DNA from: Clostridiales bacterium | GTDB lineage: Bacteria > Bacillota > Clostridia > Oscillospirales > Oscillospiraceae | Assembly (NCBI GenBank): GCA_018374635.1 | Contig: JAHAEW010000016.1 | Coordinates: 1-46,498 of the forward strand | DNA: 46,498 nt | Direction of reading: 5' to 3' | In this document: piece by piece, positions 7,377 to 15,983 of the stretch | How the letters are laid out: the number at the start of each line of letters is the position of its first letter | Numbering within the stretch: position 1 is the first letter of the stretch | The notes under the pieces: model-generated | The model's database searches: none | What the model was told of the DNA's origin: nothing | Seen by the model: the letters and a program-made list of their open reading frames with translations, nothing else | Made by a program: the position numbers and the translations under genes

Positions 7377-7484
7377 TCAGAGGGGTTAGAATGGAACGAA
7401 AACTGAAATAATTTTTCAAGCATCCGGGCGCTTGAAAAGTGGTTTCAGATGGAATTGTCCGACTGGAGAAAGACCCTCTGAAAC
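7377..7484 (+). other. Structured opp leader
   Basis: A 9-bp hairpin (7413-7421 with 7430-7438) lies between two mutually exclusive pairings. TCAGAGGG 7377-7384 can pair with CCCTCTGA 7474-7481, or GTTTCAGA 7442-7449 can pair with TCTGAAAC 7477-7484. No U-run follows, so this is not an intrinsic terminator. The effect on translation or RNA stability is unknown. Confidence 0.4.
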
Positions 7485-7518
7485 AGAGTGGAGTAAAGAA
7501 AGTTTAGGAAGTGAAGAA

Positions 7519-8475
7519 ATGGCAAAGTACATATTGAAGCGAGTCGTTATGGCGGTCATTACGGTCCTCATCGTGTCCTGTGTCACCTTCCTGCTGATGA
7601 TGTCGGTGCCTGGCAGCCCGTTTGCCTCGGAAAAAGCGCTGACGCCGCAGCAGCAGGCCACACTGGATGCAAAGTACGGCTTTGACAAGCCTCTGCCCAT
7701 TCAGATGGTGAATTACCTGAAAAACGCGCTGCACGGCGATCTGGGGGAATCCCTGAAGATGCAGAAGGGACGCCCGGTGGCCGAGATCATTATGGACATG
7801 TTCCCCATCTCCGCCAAAATCGGCGTGATCGCCCTGGCCTGGGCCGTGGTAGTCGGGATCCTGCTGGGCTGTCTGGCGGCCTATTACCGGGGAAGGTGGG
7901 TGGACAGTCTGCTGCGCGTGGTCTGTACGCTGGGCATCTCCATGCCGAGTTTCGTCGTGGCATCCTTCCTGCTGATCCTGTTCTGCTCCCCCATTGGGCC
8001 GGAGCTGCTCAAGAATCTGCAGCTGACGGCGATCTTTGATTCGGGCCTGGGCGCCAAGGCCTATTTCATGCCGTGCTTCGCGCTGGGCCTGTATCCCATG
8101 TGCTACACTGCCCGGCTGACCCGGTCTTCCATGCTGGACTCCATCAATCAGGAGTACATCAAGACCGCCCGGGCCAAGGGCCTGAAGGGCGGCAAGATCA
8201 TCTTCAAGCATGCCCTGCGCAACGCCCTCATCCCCGTCATTACCTACCTGGGGCCCCTGGTCGCCTTTACCCTGTGCGGCGGCTTTGTGGTGGAGAGCGT
8301 GTTCTCCATCCCCGGCCTGGGCCGCTATCTGGTGCAGTCCATCACCAACCGCGACTACTTTGTGATTATGGGCACGACCATCTTCCTGGCGACCTTCGTG
8401 GTCATCATGAACCTGGTGGTGGATATCATCTACAAGCTGGTCGATCCCCGCATCGATCTGATGAAAGGAGAGTAA
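7519..8475 (+). CDS. oppB: Oligopeptide ABC transporter permease OppB
   Basis: An inner-membrane permease of 318 residues that forms the peptide channel with OppC. The first membrane segment is at residues about 7-30, followed by the conserved external stretch with PGSPFASEKALTPQQ and the DKPLPIQMVNYLKNAL block. Further segments run to the C-terminus. The EAA coupling loop is seen as ARAKGLKGGKIIFKHALRNA, followed by VESVFSIPGLGRYLVQSI, typical of OppB/DppB. TAGGAAGTG precedes the ATG at 7519; the longer open frame is leader sequence. It is the first gene of oppBCDF; the next ATG is three bases after the stop. Confidence 0.93.
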   Translation: MAKYILKRVVMAVITVLIVSCVTFLLMMSVPGSPFASEKALTPQQQATLDAKYGFDKPLPIQMVNYLKNALHGDLGESLKMQKGRPVAEIIMDMFPISAKIGVIALAWAVVVGILLGCLAAYYRGRWVDSLLRVVCTLGISMPSFVVASFLLILFCSPIGPELLKNLQLTAIFDSGLGAKAYFMPCFALGLYPMCYTARLTRSSMLDSINQEYIKTARAKGLKGGKIIFKHALRNALIPVITYLGPLVAFTLCGGFVVESVFSIPGLGRYLVQSITNRDYFVIMGTTIFLATFVVIMNLVVDIIYKLVDPRIDLMKGE

Positions 8476-8478
8476 CCA

Positions 8479-9801
8479 ATGGCGAACCGAAAGAAAAAAC
8501 CGGTCATCGGCTCTCTCCAGCCCGATGTGGACGCCATGCTGGATTGGAACAGCCTGACCAACGAGGATTTTGCGCCTGCCTCCAGCGAGGAGAAGGCCGA
8601 CTTTATCCAGCAGCGCAAGAGCGTTTCTTACTGGTCGGACGCCTGGCGCCGCCTGCGTAAGAATGTGGTGGCCATGGTGGCCCTGGGCGTTATCGTGCTG
8701 CTGATCCTCTTCGCCTTCGTGGGCCCAATGCTGGTCCCCTACGGGTATGAGGAGCGCAATCTGGGCGCGGAGAACCTCTATCCCCACCACTATACCCTGG
8801 AGGAGCAGGAGCAGTACCGCCAGGCCACCAGCACCCTGGACCCTCAGGAGGCGGTAGAGCAGGCCCGGGCTGAGGCGGAGGCCAGGGGCGAGAAGCTCAC
8901 CAGCCGGGAGGAGGCGCTGATCCGCGCCAAGGCCAAGACCGGCGGCGAGTATGCCGGCATGTCCGAGGAGGAGGTCTATGCCGCGCTTGGCATCCGCAGC
9001 CATCCCTTCGGGTACTCCAATGAGGAACTTCAGCGCATCGCCAATGGCGAGGAGGTGTTCCCCCATGTGTTCGGAACCGATAAGCTGGGCCGCGACATCA
9101 TGGTGCGCACCATGTACGGAACCCGGGTGTCCATGACCATCGGTCTGGCCGCCGCCTTTATCGTGCTCATCATCGGCTCCCTGTATGGCTCCATCTCCGG
9201 CTACTTTGGCGGAAAGGTGGATGTGGTCATGCAGCGCATCGTCGACGTCATCTATTCCGTGCCCGAGGTGCTGGTCATCCTGCTCATCTCCACCAGCATG
9301 AGCCCCCATATCACCCAGTTCATCTCCGATCACCAGGGCAACGCTCTGGCCGAGTTCATGCGCACCATCGGGCCCAACCTGATCGCCATGTTCATCGCCT
9401 TCGGCCTTCTGTACTGGGTCAGCATGAGCCGCATCATCCGCGGTCAGATCCTCCAGCTCAAGCAGCAGGAGTATGTCACGGCGGCCCGGGCGCTGGGCGC
9501 CTCCGGCGGGCGTATTATCCGGCGCCACCTGCTTCCCAACTGCATTGGACAGATCGTGGTGACCACCTGCCTGCAGATCCCCTCCGCTATCTTCCTGGAG
9601 TCCTTTATGTCCTACCTGGGCGTGGGCGTGTCCGCCCCGCTGACCAGCCTCGGCTCCATGTGCCGGGACGCGCTGAGCGGCTTTACCACCTATACCTACC
9701 GCCTGATCATTCCGGCCGTCATCATCAGTGTGATGATCCTGGCCTTCAACCTGTTTGGCGACGGCCTGCGCGACGCGCTGGACCCGCGCCTGAAGAAGTA
9801 A
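8479..9801 (+). CDS. oppC: Oligopeptide ABC transporter permease OppC with enlarged external loop
   Basis: At 440 residues this OppC is about 100 residues longer than usual (300-345). The N-terminal cytoplasmic stretch (1-55) contains the OppC_N motif SVSYWSDAWRRLRKN, followed by membrane segment 1 (about 58-82). Between segment 1 and the next conserved block (FGTDKLGRDIMVRTMYGTR, about 195-213) lies a hydrophilic, acidic and alanine-rich insert (about 90-190, with EAVEQARAEAEARGEKLTSR) predicted to be outside the membrane. The rest is standard, including the EAA loop ARALGASGGRIIRRHLLPN. GAAAGGAGAG precedes the start. The insert may contact OppA. Confidence 0.92.
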   Translation: MANRKKKPVIGSLQPDVDAMLDWNSLTNEDFAPASSEEKADFIQQRKSVSYWSDAWRRLRKNVVAMVALGVIVLLILFAFVGPMLVPYGYEERNLGAENLYPHHYTLEEQEQYRQATSTLDPQEAVEQARAEAEARGEKLTSREEALIRAKAKTGGEYAGMSEEEVYAALGIRSHPFGYSNEELQRIANGEEVFPHVFGTDKLGRDIMVRTMYGTRVSMTIGLAAAFIVLIIGSLYGSISGYFGGKVDVVMQRIVDVIYSVPEVLVILLISTSMSPHITQFISDHQGNALAEFMRTIGPNLIAMFIAFGLLYWVSMSRIIRGQILQLKQQEYVTAARALGASGGRIIRRHLLPNCIGQIVVTTCLQIPSAIFLESFMSYLGVGVSAPLTSLGSMCRDALSGFTTYTYRLIIPAVIISVMILAFNLFGDGLRDALDPRLKK

Positions 9802-9817
9802 GAGAGGAGGAGCGAGC

Positions 9818-10889
<1,072 letters not shown>

Positions 10890-10897
<8 letters not shown>

Positions 10898-11960
10898 GGA
10901 TAAGATTCTGCTGGAAGTCCAGAACCTGAAGAAGTACTTCCCCGTCAAGGGAACCAAGGGCCCCGGCGTACAGGCGGTGGAAAACGTGTCCCTCTTCATC
11001 CGGAAAGGGGAGACCCTGGGCCTGGTGGGCGAGTCCGGCTGCGGCAAGACGACGCTGGGCCGCACGATTTTGCAGCTCCATGAGCCCACCTCCGGCAAGA
11101 TCGTCTATGACGGCGAGACCATCTTCGAGGGGGAGGACCCCTGGCAGCGCAAGACCGTTGAGGTCAAGCAGAAGGACGGCTCCACCGTGATGAAGGAGGA
11201 GCTGACCCACATCAGGGTGCCCAAGCCCCGGCAGGTGAACATGCTGCCCTACCGCCGGAAGATGCAGATCATCTTCCAGGACCCCTCCGCCTCCCTGGAC
11301 CCCCGCATGACGGTGGGAGAGATTATCGGCGAGGCGCTGGATATCCATAAGCTCTACGCCAGCAAGGCCGAGCGTACCGATCGCATCAAGGAACTGCTGG
11401 GCATGGTCGGACTGAACACCGAACACGCCAACCGCTATCCCCATGAGTTCTCCGGCGGCCAGCAGCAGCGCGTGGGCATTGCCCGCGCCCTGGCGGTGAA
11501 GCCCGAGTTCATCGTCTGTGACGAGCCCATCTCCGCGCTGGATGTATCCATCCAGTCCCAGGTGGTCAATATGCTGGAGGATATGCAGAAGGAGATGGGG
11601 CTGACCTATCTCTTCATCGCCCACGACCTCTCTGTGGTGCGGCATATCTCCAACCGCATCGGCGTGATGTATCTGGGTTCCTTGGTGGAGCTGGCCGAGA
11701 GCTATGAGCTCAACAAGCATCCCCTGCACCCCTATACCAAGACCCTGCTCTCCGCAGTGCCGGTCCCCGATCCGGAGGTCAGCCGCCAGCGCCAGCGCAT
11801 CGTGCTGGAGGGCGACATTCCCTCGCCCATGAATCCCCCTGCGGGCTGCCGCTTCCATACCCGCTGCCCCTATGCCACCAAGGAGTGCAGCGAGACTGCT
11901 CCCGTGTTCCGGGAGGTGGAGCCCGGCCACTGGGCGGCCTGCCATCTGCTGAACAAGTGA
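10890..11960 (+). CDS. oppF: Oligopeptide ABC transporter ATP-binding protein OppF
   Basis: The second ATPase of the Opp system, 356 residues. It has Walker A GESGCGKTT, Q-loop IIFQDPSASLDPRMTVGE, signature SGGQQQRVGIARAL, Walker B FIVCDEPISALD, and H-loop IAHDLSVV. The C-terminal Cys-rich oligopeptide motif is CRFHTRCPYATKEC. Between Walker A and the Q-loop there is an insert of roughly 35 residues (DPWQRKTVEVKQKDG and on) longer than usual. GAGGAGGG precedes the ATG inside the oppD end, so translation is coupled. It ends the four-gene transcript; a small hairpin follows and oppA has its own promoter. Confidence 0.94.
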
Positions 11961-11978
11961 TCCCTGTCCGCAGGGATC
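11959..11978 (+). terminator. Weak hairpin at end of oppF
   Basis: GATCCCTG/CAGGGATC with a four-base loop overlaps the oppF stop codon. No T-run follows, so it may slow decay or processing rather than terminate. Confidence 0.35.
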
Positions 11979-12093
11979 GAACGGTATCTGCGGTGGAAAA
12001 ACGGAGCGAAGCACCATAGGGGCTGTGAGTGTTTTTGACAGAATATTGTTGCATCCTATGGATTGTCATTGTGTTTTAATGTAGAATTGACGC

Positions 12094-12131
12094 GGAAAGG
12101 CAAAGAAAACCCAGGTTTTCTTTGCCTTTCC
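12094..12131 (+). terminator. 18-bp perfect inverted repeat between oppF and oppA
   Basis: Bases 12094-12111 and 12114-12131 are exact reverse complements with a two-base loop. The 3' arm is pyrimidine-rich (GGTTTTCTTTGCC) but no clean U-run follows. It probably ends or processes the oppBCDF transcript before the oppA promoter. Bases 11979-12093 hold no gene or promoter I can support. Confidence 0.6.
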
Positions 12132-12167
12132 TTCCTATTGTGGGTTAACAATTTTGAAACATTTTAC

Positions 12168-12196
12168 TTTACAAGAGTAATGCGCCGTGGTATAAT
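12168..12196 (+). promoter_or_regulatory. Promoter of oppA
   Basis: TTTACA, 17-base spacer, TATAAT; start predicted near 12203, followed by a leader of about 120 bases. Confidence 0.85.
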
Positions 12197-12211
12197 CAGC
12201 CTCAGATTCCG

Positions 12212-12225
12212 TGGAAACGCTTCCG
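12212..12225 (+). promoter_or_regulatory. Candidate cre (CcpA) site
   Basis: TGGAAACGCTTCCG resembles the cre consensus TGWAARCGYTWNCW with two end mismatches and sits in a longer near-palindrome. It lies about 10 bases downstream of the predicted oppA start, a position where CcpA acts as a roadblock. Regulation is inferred. Confidence 0.45.
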
Positions 12226-12321
12226 CGGGGGAATCTCTGTCCGGCAGAACAGGACAGAATGTGACGGTGTATCACGCTTGAATGGGCGAGAGGATACAAA
12301 AAAACTTTGGAGGTTTTCGCA

Positions 12322-14052
12322 ATGAAGAAGACGAAACTTCTGGCCCTGGGCCTGTCGGTCGCCATGACCGCCTCCCTGCTGGCCGGATGCGGCGGCACTG
12401 AGACGGCTCCCACCGGAACTCCTGCTCCTGCGGGCAGCGGCGCTCCCGCTGCCGAGGGCGTCAGCATGAGCGTCTGTGTGGCCAGTGAGCCTGAGACCAT
12501 GGACCCTGCTCTGAACCGCACCGTGGATGGCGGCATCATGGCCCATCACCTGTTTGAGAACCTGTACAAGTGGGTGGACGGCGCCGAGGGCAACAACCCC
12601 GACGGCGGCGCCACCGCCGTTCTGGACCTGGGCATGGCCGCTGCCGAGCCCGAGGTGGTCGAGAATGTCCATGAGGATGGCACCACTACTTACACCTGGA
12701 CCTTCAAGCTGCGTGAGGAGGCCAAGTGGTCCGACGGTCAGCCTGTGACCGCCAACGACTTTGTGTACGCCTGGCAGCGCCTGGTCAACCCCGAGCTGGC
12801 TGCTCCCTACAACTACATCATCGACATGGTGGTCAACGCCGTGGAGGTCCGCAACGGTGAGAAGGACCCCTCTGAGCTGGGCGTCTCCGCTCCCGATGAG
12901 CACACTTTTGTGGTGGAGCTGACCTATAACTGCCCCTACTTCAAGGAGATCTGTGCCTTCCCCTGCACCATGCCTCTGCGCCAGGACGTGGTGGAGGGCA
13001 ACGCCAACTGGACCCAGGACCCCTCCACCTATATCTGCAACGGCCCCATGAAGATGGAGTCCTGGTCTCACAACGCCGAGATCGTCATGGTTCCCAACGA
13101 GAACTACTATGACGCCGACAGCGTGACCGTGAGCAAGCTGACCTTCAAGCTGATGGACGACCAGCGCGCCATGCTGACCGCCTTCAACAACGGCGAGCTG
13201 GACTTCATCAACAGCGTCCCTGTGGACGAGACCGCCACCCTGCTGGCCGACGGCTCCCTGATCGCCGGCGACTACCTGGGCACCTACTACATCGACTTCA
13301 ACAATTCCAAGGCTCCCTTTGACGATCCCCGCGTGCGTCAGGCCTTCAATCTGGCCATTGACCGCAACTACATTGTGGAGAACGTGACCCAGGTGGGCGA
13401 GATCCCCGCGGACGGCTGGGTGCCTTACGGCGTCTATGATGCGGCCGGCCCCGACGGCGACGACTTCCGCACCAACGGCGGCACTTACTGGAGCGTGGCC
13501 CAGGAGGACTATGAGGCCAACTGTGAGAAGGCCCGCGAGCTGCTGGCTGAGGCCGGCTATGCCGACGGCGCCGACTTCCCCGCCATCACCTACCTCTACA
13601 ACACCGATGATAAGCACAGCGCCATCGCCGAAGCTCTCCAGTCCATGTGGAAGGATGTCCTGAACGTGGACGTGACCCTGAACAACCAGGACTGGAACGT
13701 GTTCCTCTCCACCCGCAGCGAGGGCAACTACAACATCTGCCGCGACGGCTGGATCAGCGACTACAACGACCCCGTGTCCTTCCTGGACATGTTCATGACC
13801 GGCAACGGCAACAACAATGCCCACTACTCCAAGCCCGAGTATGACGCCATCATGACCAAGGTGCTGAGCAACTCCAACGCCGAGGAGCGTATGGAACTCA
13901 TGCATCAGGCTGAGGATATGCTGCTGGGGCAGGACAGCGCCATTGCGCCCCTGTACTTCTACACCCAGCCCTACATGATCAGCAGCAGCCTCAACGGCAT
14001 GTACTACACCCCCCTTGGCTTCTTCATGTTCACCCATGTGACCTCTAAGTGA
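12322..14052 (+). CDS. oppA: Oligopeptide-binding lipoprotein OppA
   Basis: The peptide-binding protein of the Opp transporter, 576 residues, of the SBP_bac_5 family. The lipoprotein signal is MKKTKLLALG... with lipobox L-A-G-C (Cys23), followed by a Gly/Pro/Ala linker. The mature domain begins with SVCVASEPETMDPALN and has the family landmarks WTFKLREEAKWSDGQPVTAN and DDPRVRQAFNLAIDRNYIV. GGAGG eight bases before the ATG fixes the start at 12322. It has its own promoter and terminator downstream of oppBCDF, which allows more binding protein than permease. A candidate cre site suggests carbon control. It has more GC-rich Asp/Ala-preferring codons (GCC, GAC) than the small ORFs in the window, consistent with high expression. 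Confidence 0.94.
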   Translation: MKKTKLLALGLSVAMTASLLAGCGGTETAPTGTPAPAGSGAPAAEGVSMSVCVASEPETMDPALNRTVDGGIMAHHLFENLYKWVDGAEGNNPDGGATAVLDLGMAAAEPEVVENVHEDGTTTYTWTFKLREEAKWSDGQPVTANDFVYAWQRLVNPELAAPYNYIIDMVVNAVEVRNGEKDPSELGVSAPDEHTFVVELTYNCPYFKEICAFPCTMPLRQDVVEGNANWTQDPSTYICNGPMKMESWSHNAEIVMVPNENYYDADSVTVSKLTFKLMDDQRAMLTAFNNGELDFINSVPVDETATLLADGSLIAGDYLGTYYIDFNNSKAPFDDPRVRQAFNLAIDRNYIVENVTQVGEIPADGWVPYGVYDAAGPDGDDFRTNGGTYWSVAQEDYEANCEKARELLAEAGYADGADFPAITYLYNTDDKHSAIAEALQSMWKDVLNVDVTLNNQDWNVFLSTRSEGNYNICRDGWISDYNDPVSFLDMFMTGNGNNNAHYSKPEYDAIMTKVLSNSNAEERMELMHQAEDMLLGQDSAIAPLYFYTQPYMISSSLNGMYYTPLGFFMFTHVTSK

Positions 14053-14086
14053 GACCTGAGGGCTGTATAAAACCTGCATAAGAATG

Positions 14087-14118
14087 AAAACGGCGAGGCC
14101 ATGGGGCTTCGCCGTTTT
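14087..14118 (+). terminator. Terminator after oppA
   Basis: A 10-bp stem AAAACGGCGA (14087-14096) / TCGCCGTTTT (14109-14118); the closing T-run is part of the stem. Confidence 0.88.
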
Positions 14119-14210
14119 CTTCTAGAAAATGTCATTCACATCCAGAATATACCGGGGCTCCCAACACGATGCACAAGAGAACGGGTGGGAGGACGGCGGA
14201 GTTGGGCATA

Positions 14211-14247
14211 TTTATAAATATGCAAAAAAGACTTGCATTTTTATGAA
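14211..14247 (+). promoter_or_regulatory. Two candidate ARG boxes (ArgR/AhrC operator)
   Basis: Bases 14211-14224 (TTTATAAATATGCA) and 14234-14247 (TGCATTTTTATGAA) each fit the ARG-box core TGNAT-WWWW-ATNCA with one mismatch. The second resembles Bacillus ARG boxes such as CTTGCATTTTTATTCATG. Their centres are 23 bases apart and the second covers the -35 box. ArgR repression of the transporter is inferred. Confidence 0.5.
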
Positions 14248-14260
14248 TATGGTGTATAAT
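14233..14260 (+). promoter_or_regulatory. Promoter of amino-acid ABC transporter operon
   Basis: TTGCAT, 16-base spacer, TATAAT, overlapping the candidate ARG boxes. Confidence 0.82.
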
Positions 14261-14334
14261 CATAGCATACCAATCCAACACCGGCCGGCAGAGGAAAGAC
14301 TGGCCGCGCGTTGTTCATGAAGGAGAAGATGAAT

Positions 14335-15183
14335 ATGAAAAAGTTCTTTGCTCTTGGTATGGCCGCGGCGCTCTCGCTGAGCCTGCTGGCCGGATGCGGC
14401 GGTACTGCCAGCGCGCCCAGCACTGATCCCAACGCCGCCAGCCCCGCGCCCACTGAGGAAACCGGCAATACCTGGACCTCTGTGGAGGATCTGAAGGGGA
14501 AGAAGATCGCCGTGCAGGAGGGTACCACCGGCAACGATGTGGCCAAGGAGATCGAGGGCGCCCAGGTCAGCGCGTTCAAGGCGGCCACCGCCTGCGCCAT
14601 GGAGCTCATCAACGGCCGGGTGGACTGCATCATCATCGACACCAATCCCGCCCAGTCCCTGGTGAACGCCAACCCCGACAAGCTGAAGCTGCTGGACTTC
14701 CCCGCGACCGAGGAGAGCGAGACCTATGCCATCGCCACCCAGAAGAATGAGGCGGGCGCGGCCCTGGCGGAGGAGTTCAACGCCGCGATGGAGACACTGA
14801 AGGAGAACGGCACCTTTGACGCCCTGGTGGCCAAGTACATCTCCAAGGAGGAGGACGCCGCCCTGCCGGAGCTGGCTCCGGTGGAGAATCCCAAGGGCAC
14901 TCTGGTGATGGGCACCAACTGTGAGTTTGAGCCCTTTGAGTACCTGACCAGCGACGGCCAGCCCACCGGCTTTGACGTGGACTATGTGAAGTACCTGTGC
15001 GCCGAGATGGGCTATGAGGTGACCGTGGAGAACATGGACTTTGACGCCCTGATCCCCGCCCTCCAGTCCGGCCGCATCGACTTCATTGCCGCCGGCCTCA
15101 CCAAGAACCCCGAGCGTGAGGGCAACGCCAACTTCACCAACGGCTACTATGAGGCGGTCCAGTCCATCGTGGTGGCCAAGTAA
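14335..15183 (+). CDS. Amino-acid-binding lipoprotein with circularly permuted SBP_bac_3 domain
   Basis: A 282-residue predicted lipoprotein: MKKFFALGMA signal, lipobox L18-A-G-C21, then a Pro/Ala/Thr linker to about residue 45. The domain order is swapped. Residues 46-169 carry what is normally the second part of an amino-acid-binding protein: SVEDLKGKKIAVQEGTTGND, VDCIIIDTNPA with the ligand Asp, and ENGTFDALVAKY, which is normally the C-terminus. After an acidic/Pro linker (170-188), residues 189-282 carry the normal N-terminal part: TLVMGTNCEFEPFEY, GFDVDYVKYL, ALQSGRIDFIAAGLT, the ligand Arg261, and YYEAVQSIVV at the very end. The breakpoint falls at the first hinge between lobes, and ligand residues are kept. 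AAGGAG nine bases before 14335 supports this start. Permease and ATPase genes follow, so it is probably functional. Specificity is unknown; ARG boxes hint at basic amino acids. Confidence 0.88.
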   Translation: MKKFFALGMAAALSLSLLAGCGGTASAPSTDPNAASPAPTEETGNTWTSVEDLKGKKIAVQEGTTGNDVAKEIEGAQVSAFKAATACAMELINGRVDCIIIDTNPAQSLVNANPDKLKLLDFPATEESETYAIATQKNEAGAALAEEFNAAMETLKENGTFDALVAKYISKEEDAALPELAPVENPKGTLVMGTNCEFEPFEYLTSDGQPTGFDVDYVKYLCAEMGYEVTVENMDFDALIPALQSGRIDFIAAGLTKNPEREGNANFTNGYYEAVQSIVVAK

Positions 15184-15204
15184 GAACATGGTCTGAATCA
15201 GGGA

Positions 15205-15247
15205 AGCCTGCGCTGCCGGGAGCGGCGCAGGCTCTCCTGCGCTTTTT
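15205..15247 (+). terminator. Attenuator between binding protein and permease
   Basis: The terminator GCGCAGG (15225-15231) / CCTGCGC (15236-15242) followed by TTTTT competes with a larger hairpin, AGCCTGCGC (15205-15213) / GCGCAGGCT (15225-15233), which uses the same bases. Partial termination would give more binding protein than permease. Confidence 0.65.
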
Positions 15248-15287
15248 GAATCCTTCCCAAAACAGAGAAAAAGGAGGCGGTATCCCC

Positions 15288-15983
15288 ATGGATATCCTGA
15301 ACTGGTTTGCAGATTTCGGGGACAAGCTCTACCAGGCATTCCTCTTTGAGGACCGCTGGAAGCTCTACCTGGACGGCATGGGAGTCACTCTGGGCATCAC
15401 CCTGGGCGCGATTCTCATCAGTACCGTGCTGGGCATGGTGCTGTGTCTCATGAAGCTCTCCAAGCACGCGGTGCTGCGGGGTCCGGCCAAGGCCTACATT
15501 GACATCATCCGGGGGATTCCCGTGGTGGTGCAGCTGCTCATCATGTACAATGTCATCCTGCTGAACGTGACGGACAACAAAATGGTGGTGGCTATCATCG
15601 CCTTCGGCCTGAACTCTTCGGCCTATATGGCGGAGATCTACCGCTCAGGGATCAACGCCGTGGAGAAGGGGCAGATGGAGGCCGGGCGCTCCCTGGGCCT
15701 GACCCAGGTGCAGACCATGTGGCACATTATTTTCCCCCAGGCCCTCAAGAACTGCCTGCCCACTTACACCAGCGAATTTATCGTTCTGGTGAAGGAGACC
15801 GCCGTGGTGGGTTATATCGCCCTGGTGGACCTGACCAAGGTCTATTCCTCGGTGCAGAGCATGACCTATGACGCCTTTGGCCCGCTGTTCATCATCGCGG
15901 TGGCCTATTTCTGCATCACAAAAGTCCTTGCTCTCATTTTCTCCGCTATGGAAAGGAGGCTGTGCGCCAGTGATCGACGTTAA
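15288..15983 (+). CDS. Amino-acid ABC transporter permease (HisM/GlnP family)
   Basis: A 231-residue inner-membrane permease of the polar-amino-acid family. The conserved entry motif is LYLDGMGVTLGITLGAILIS (about 26-45), followed by YIDIIRGIPVVVQL and the EAA loop EAGRSLGLTQVQTMWHIIFP. Five membrane segments are apparent. AAGGAGG precedes the ATG at 15288; the longer frame is leader. Its end overlaps the ATPase gene by 14 bases. The ligand specificity cannot be read from the permease. It works with the permuted binding protein upstream and the ATPase downstream. Confidence 0.92.
   Translation: MDILNWFADFGDKLYQAFLFEDRWKLYLDGMGVTLGITLGAILISTVLGMVLCLMKLSKHAVLRGPAKAYIDIIRGIPVVVQLLIMYNVILLNVTDNKMVVAIIAFGLNSSAYMAEIYRSGINAVEKGQMEAGRSLGLTQVQTMWHIIFPQALKNCLPTYTSEFIVLVKETAVVGYIALVDLTKVYSSVQSMTYDAFGPLFIIAVAYFCITKVLALIFSAMERRLCASDRR

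Noticed and set aside
14311..15183. Two broken halves of neighbouring binding-protein genes
   Set aside because: A single intact frame with one signal peptide covers both halves in swapped order and no stop or frameshift is seen, so permutation explains it better than decay.
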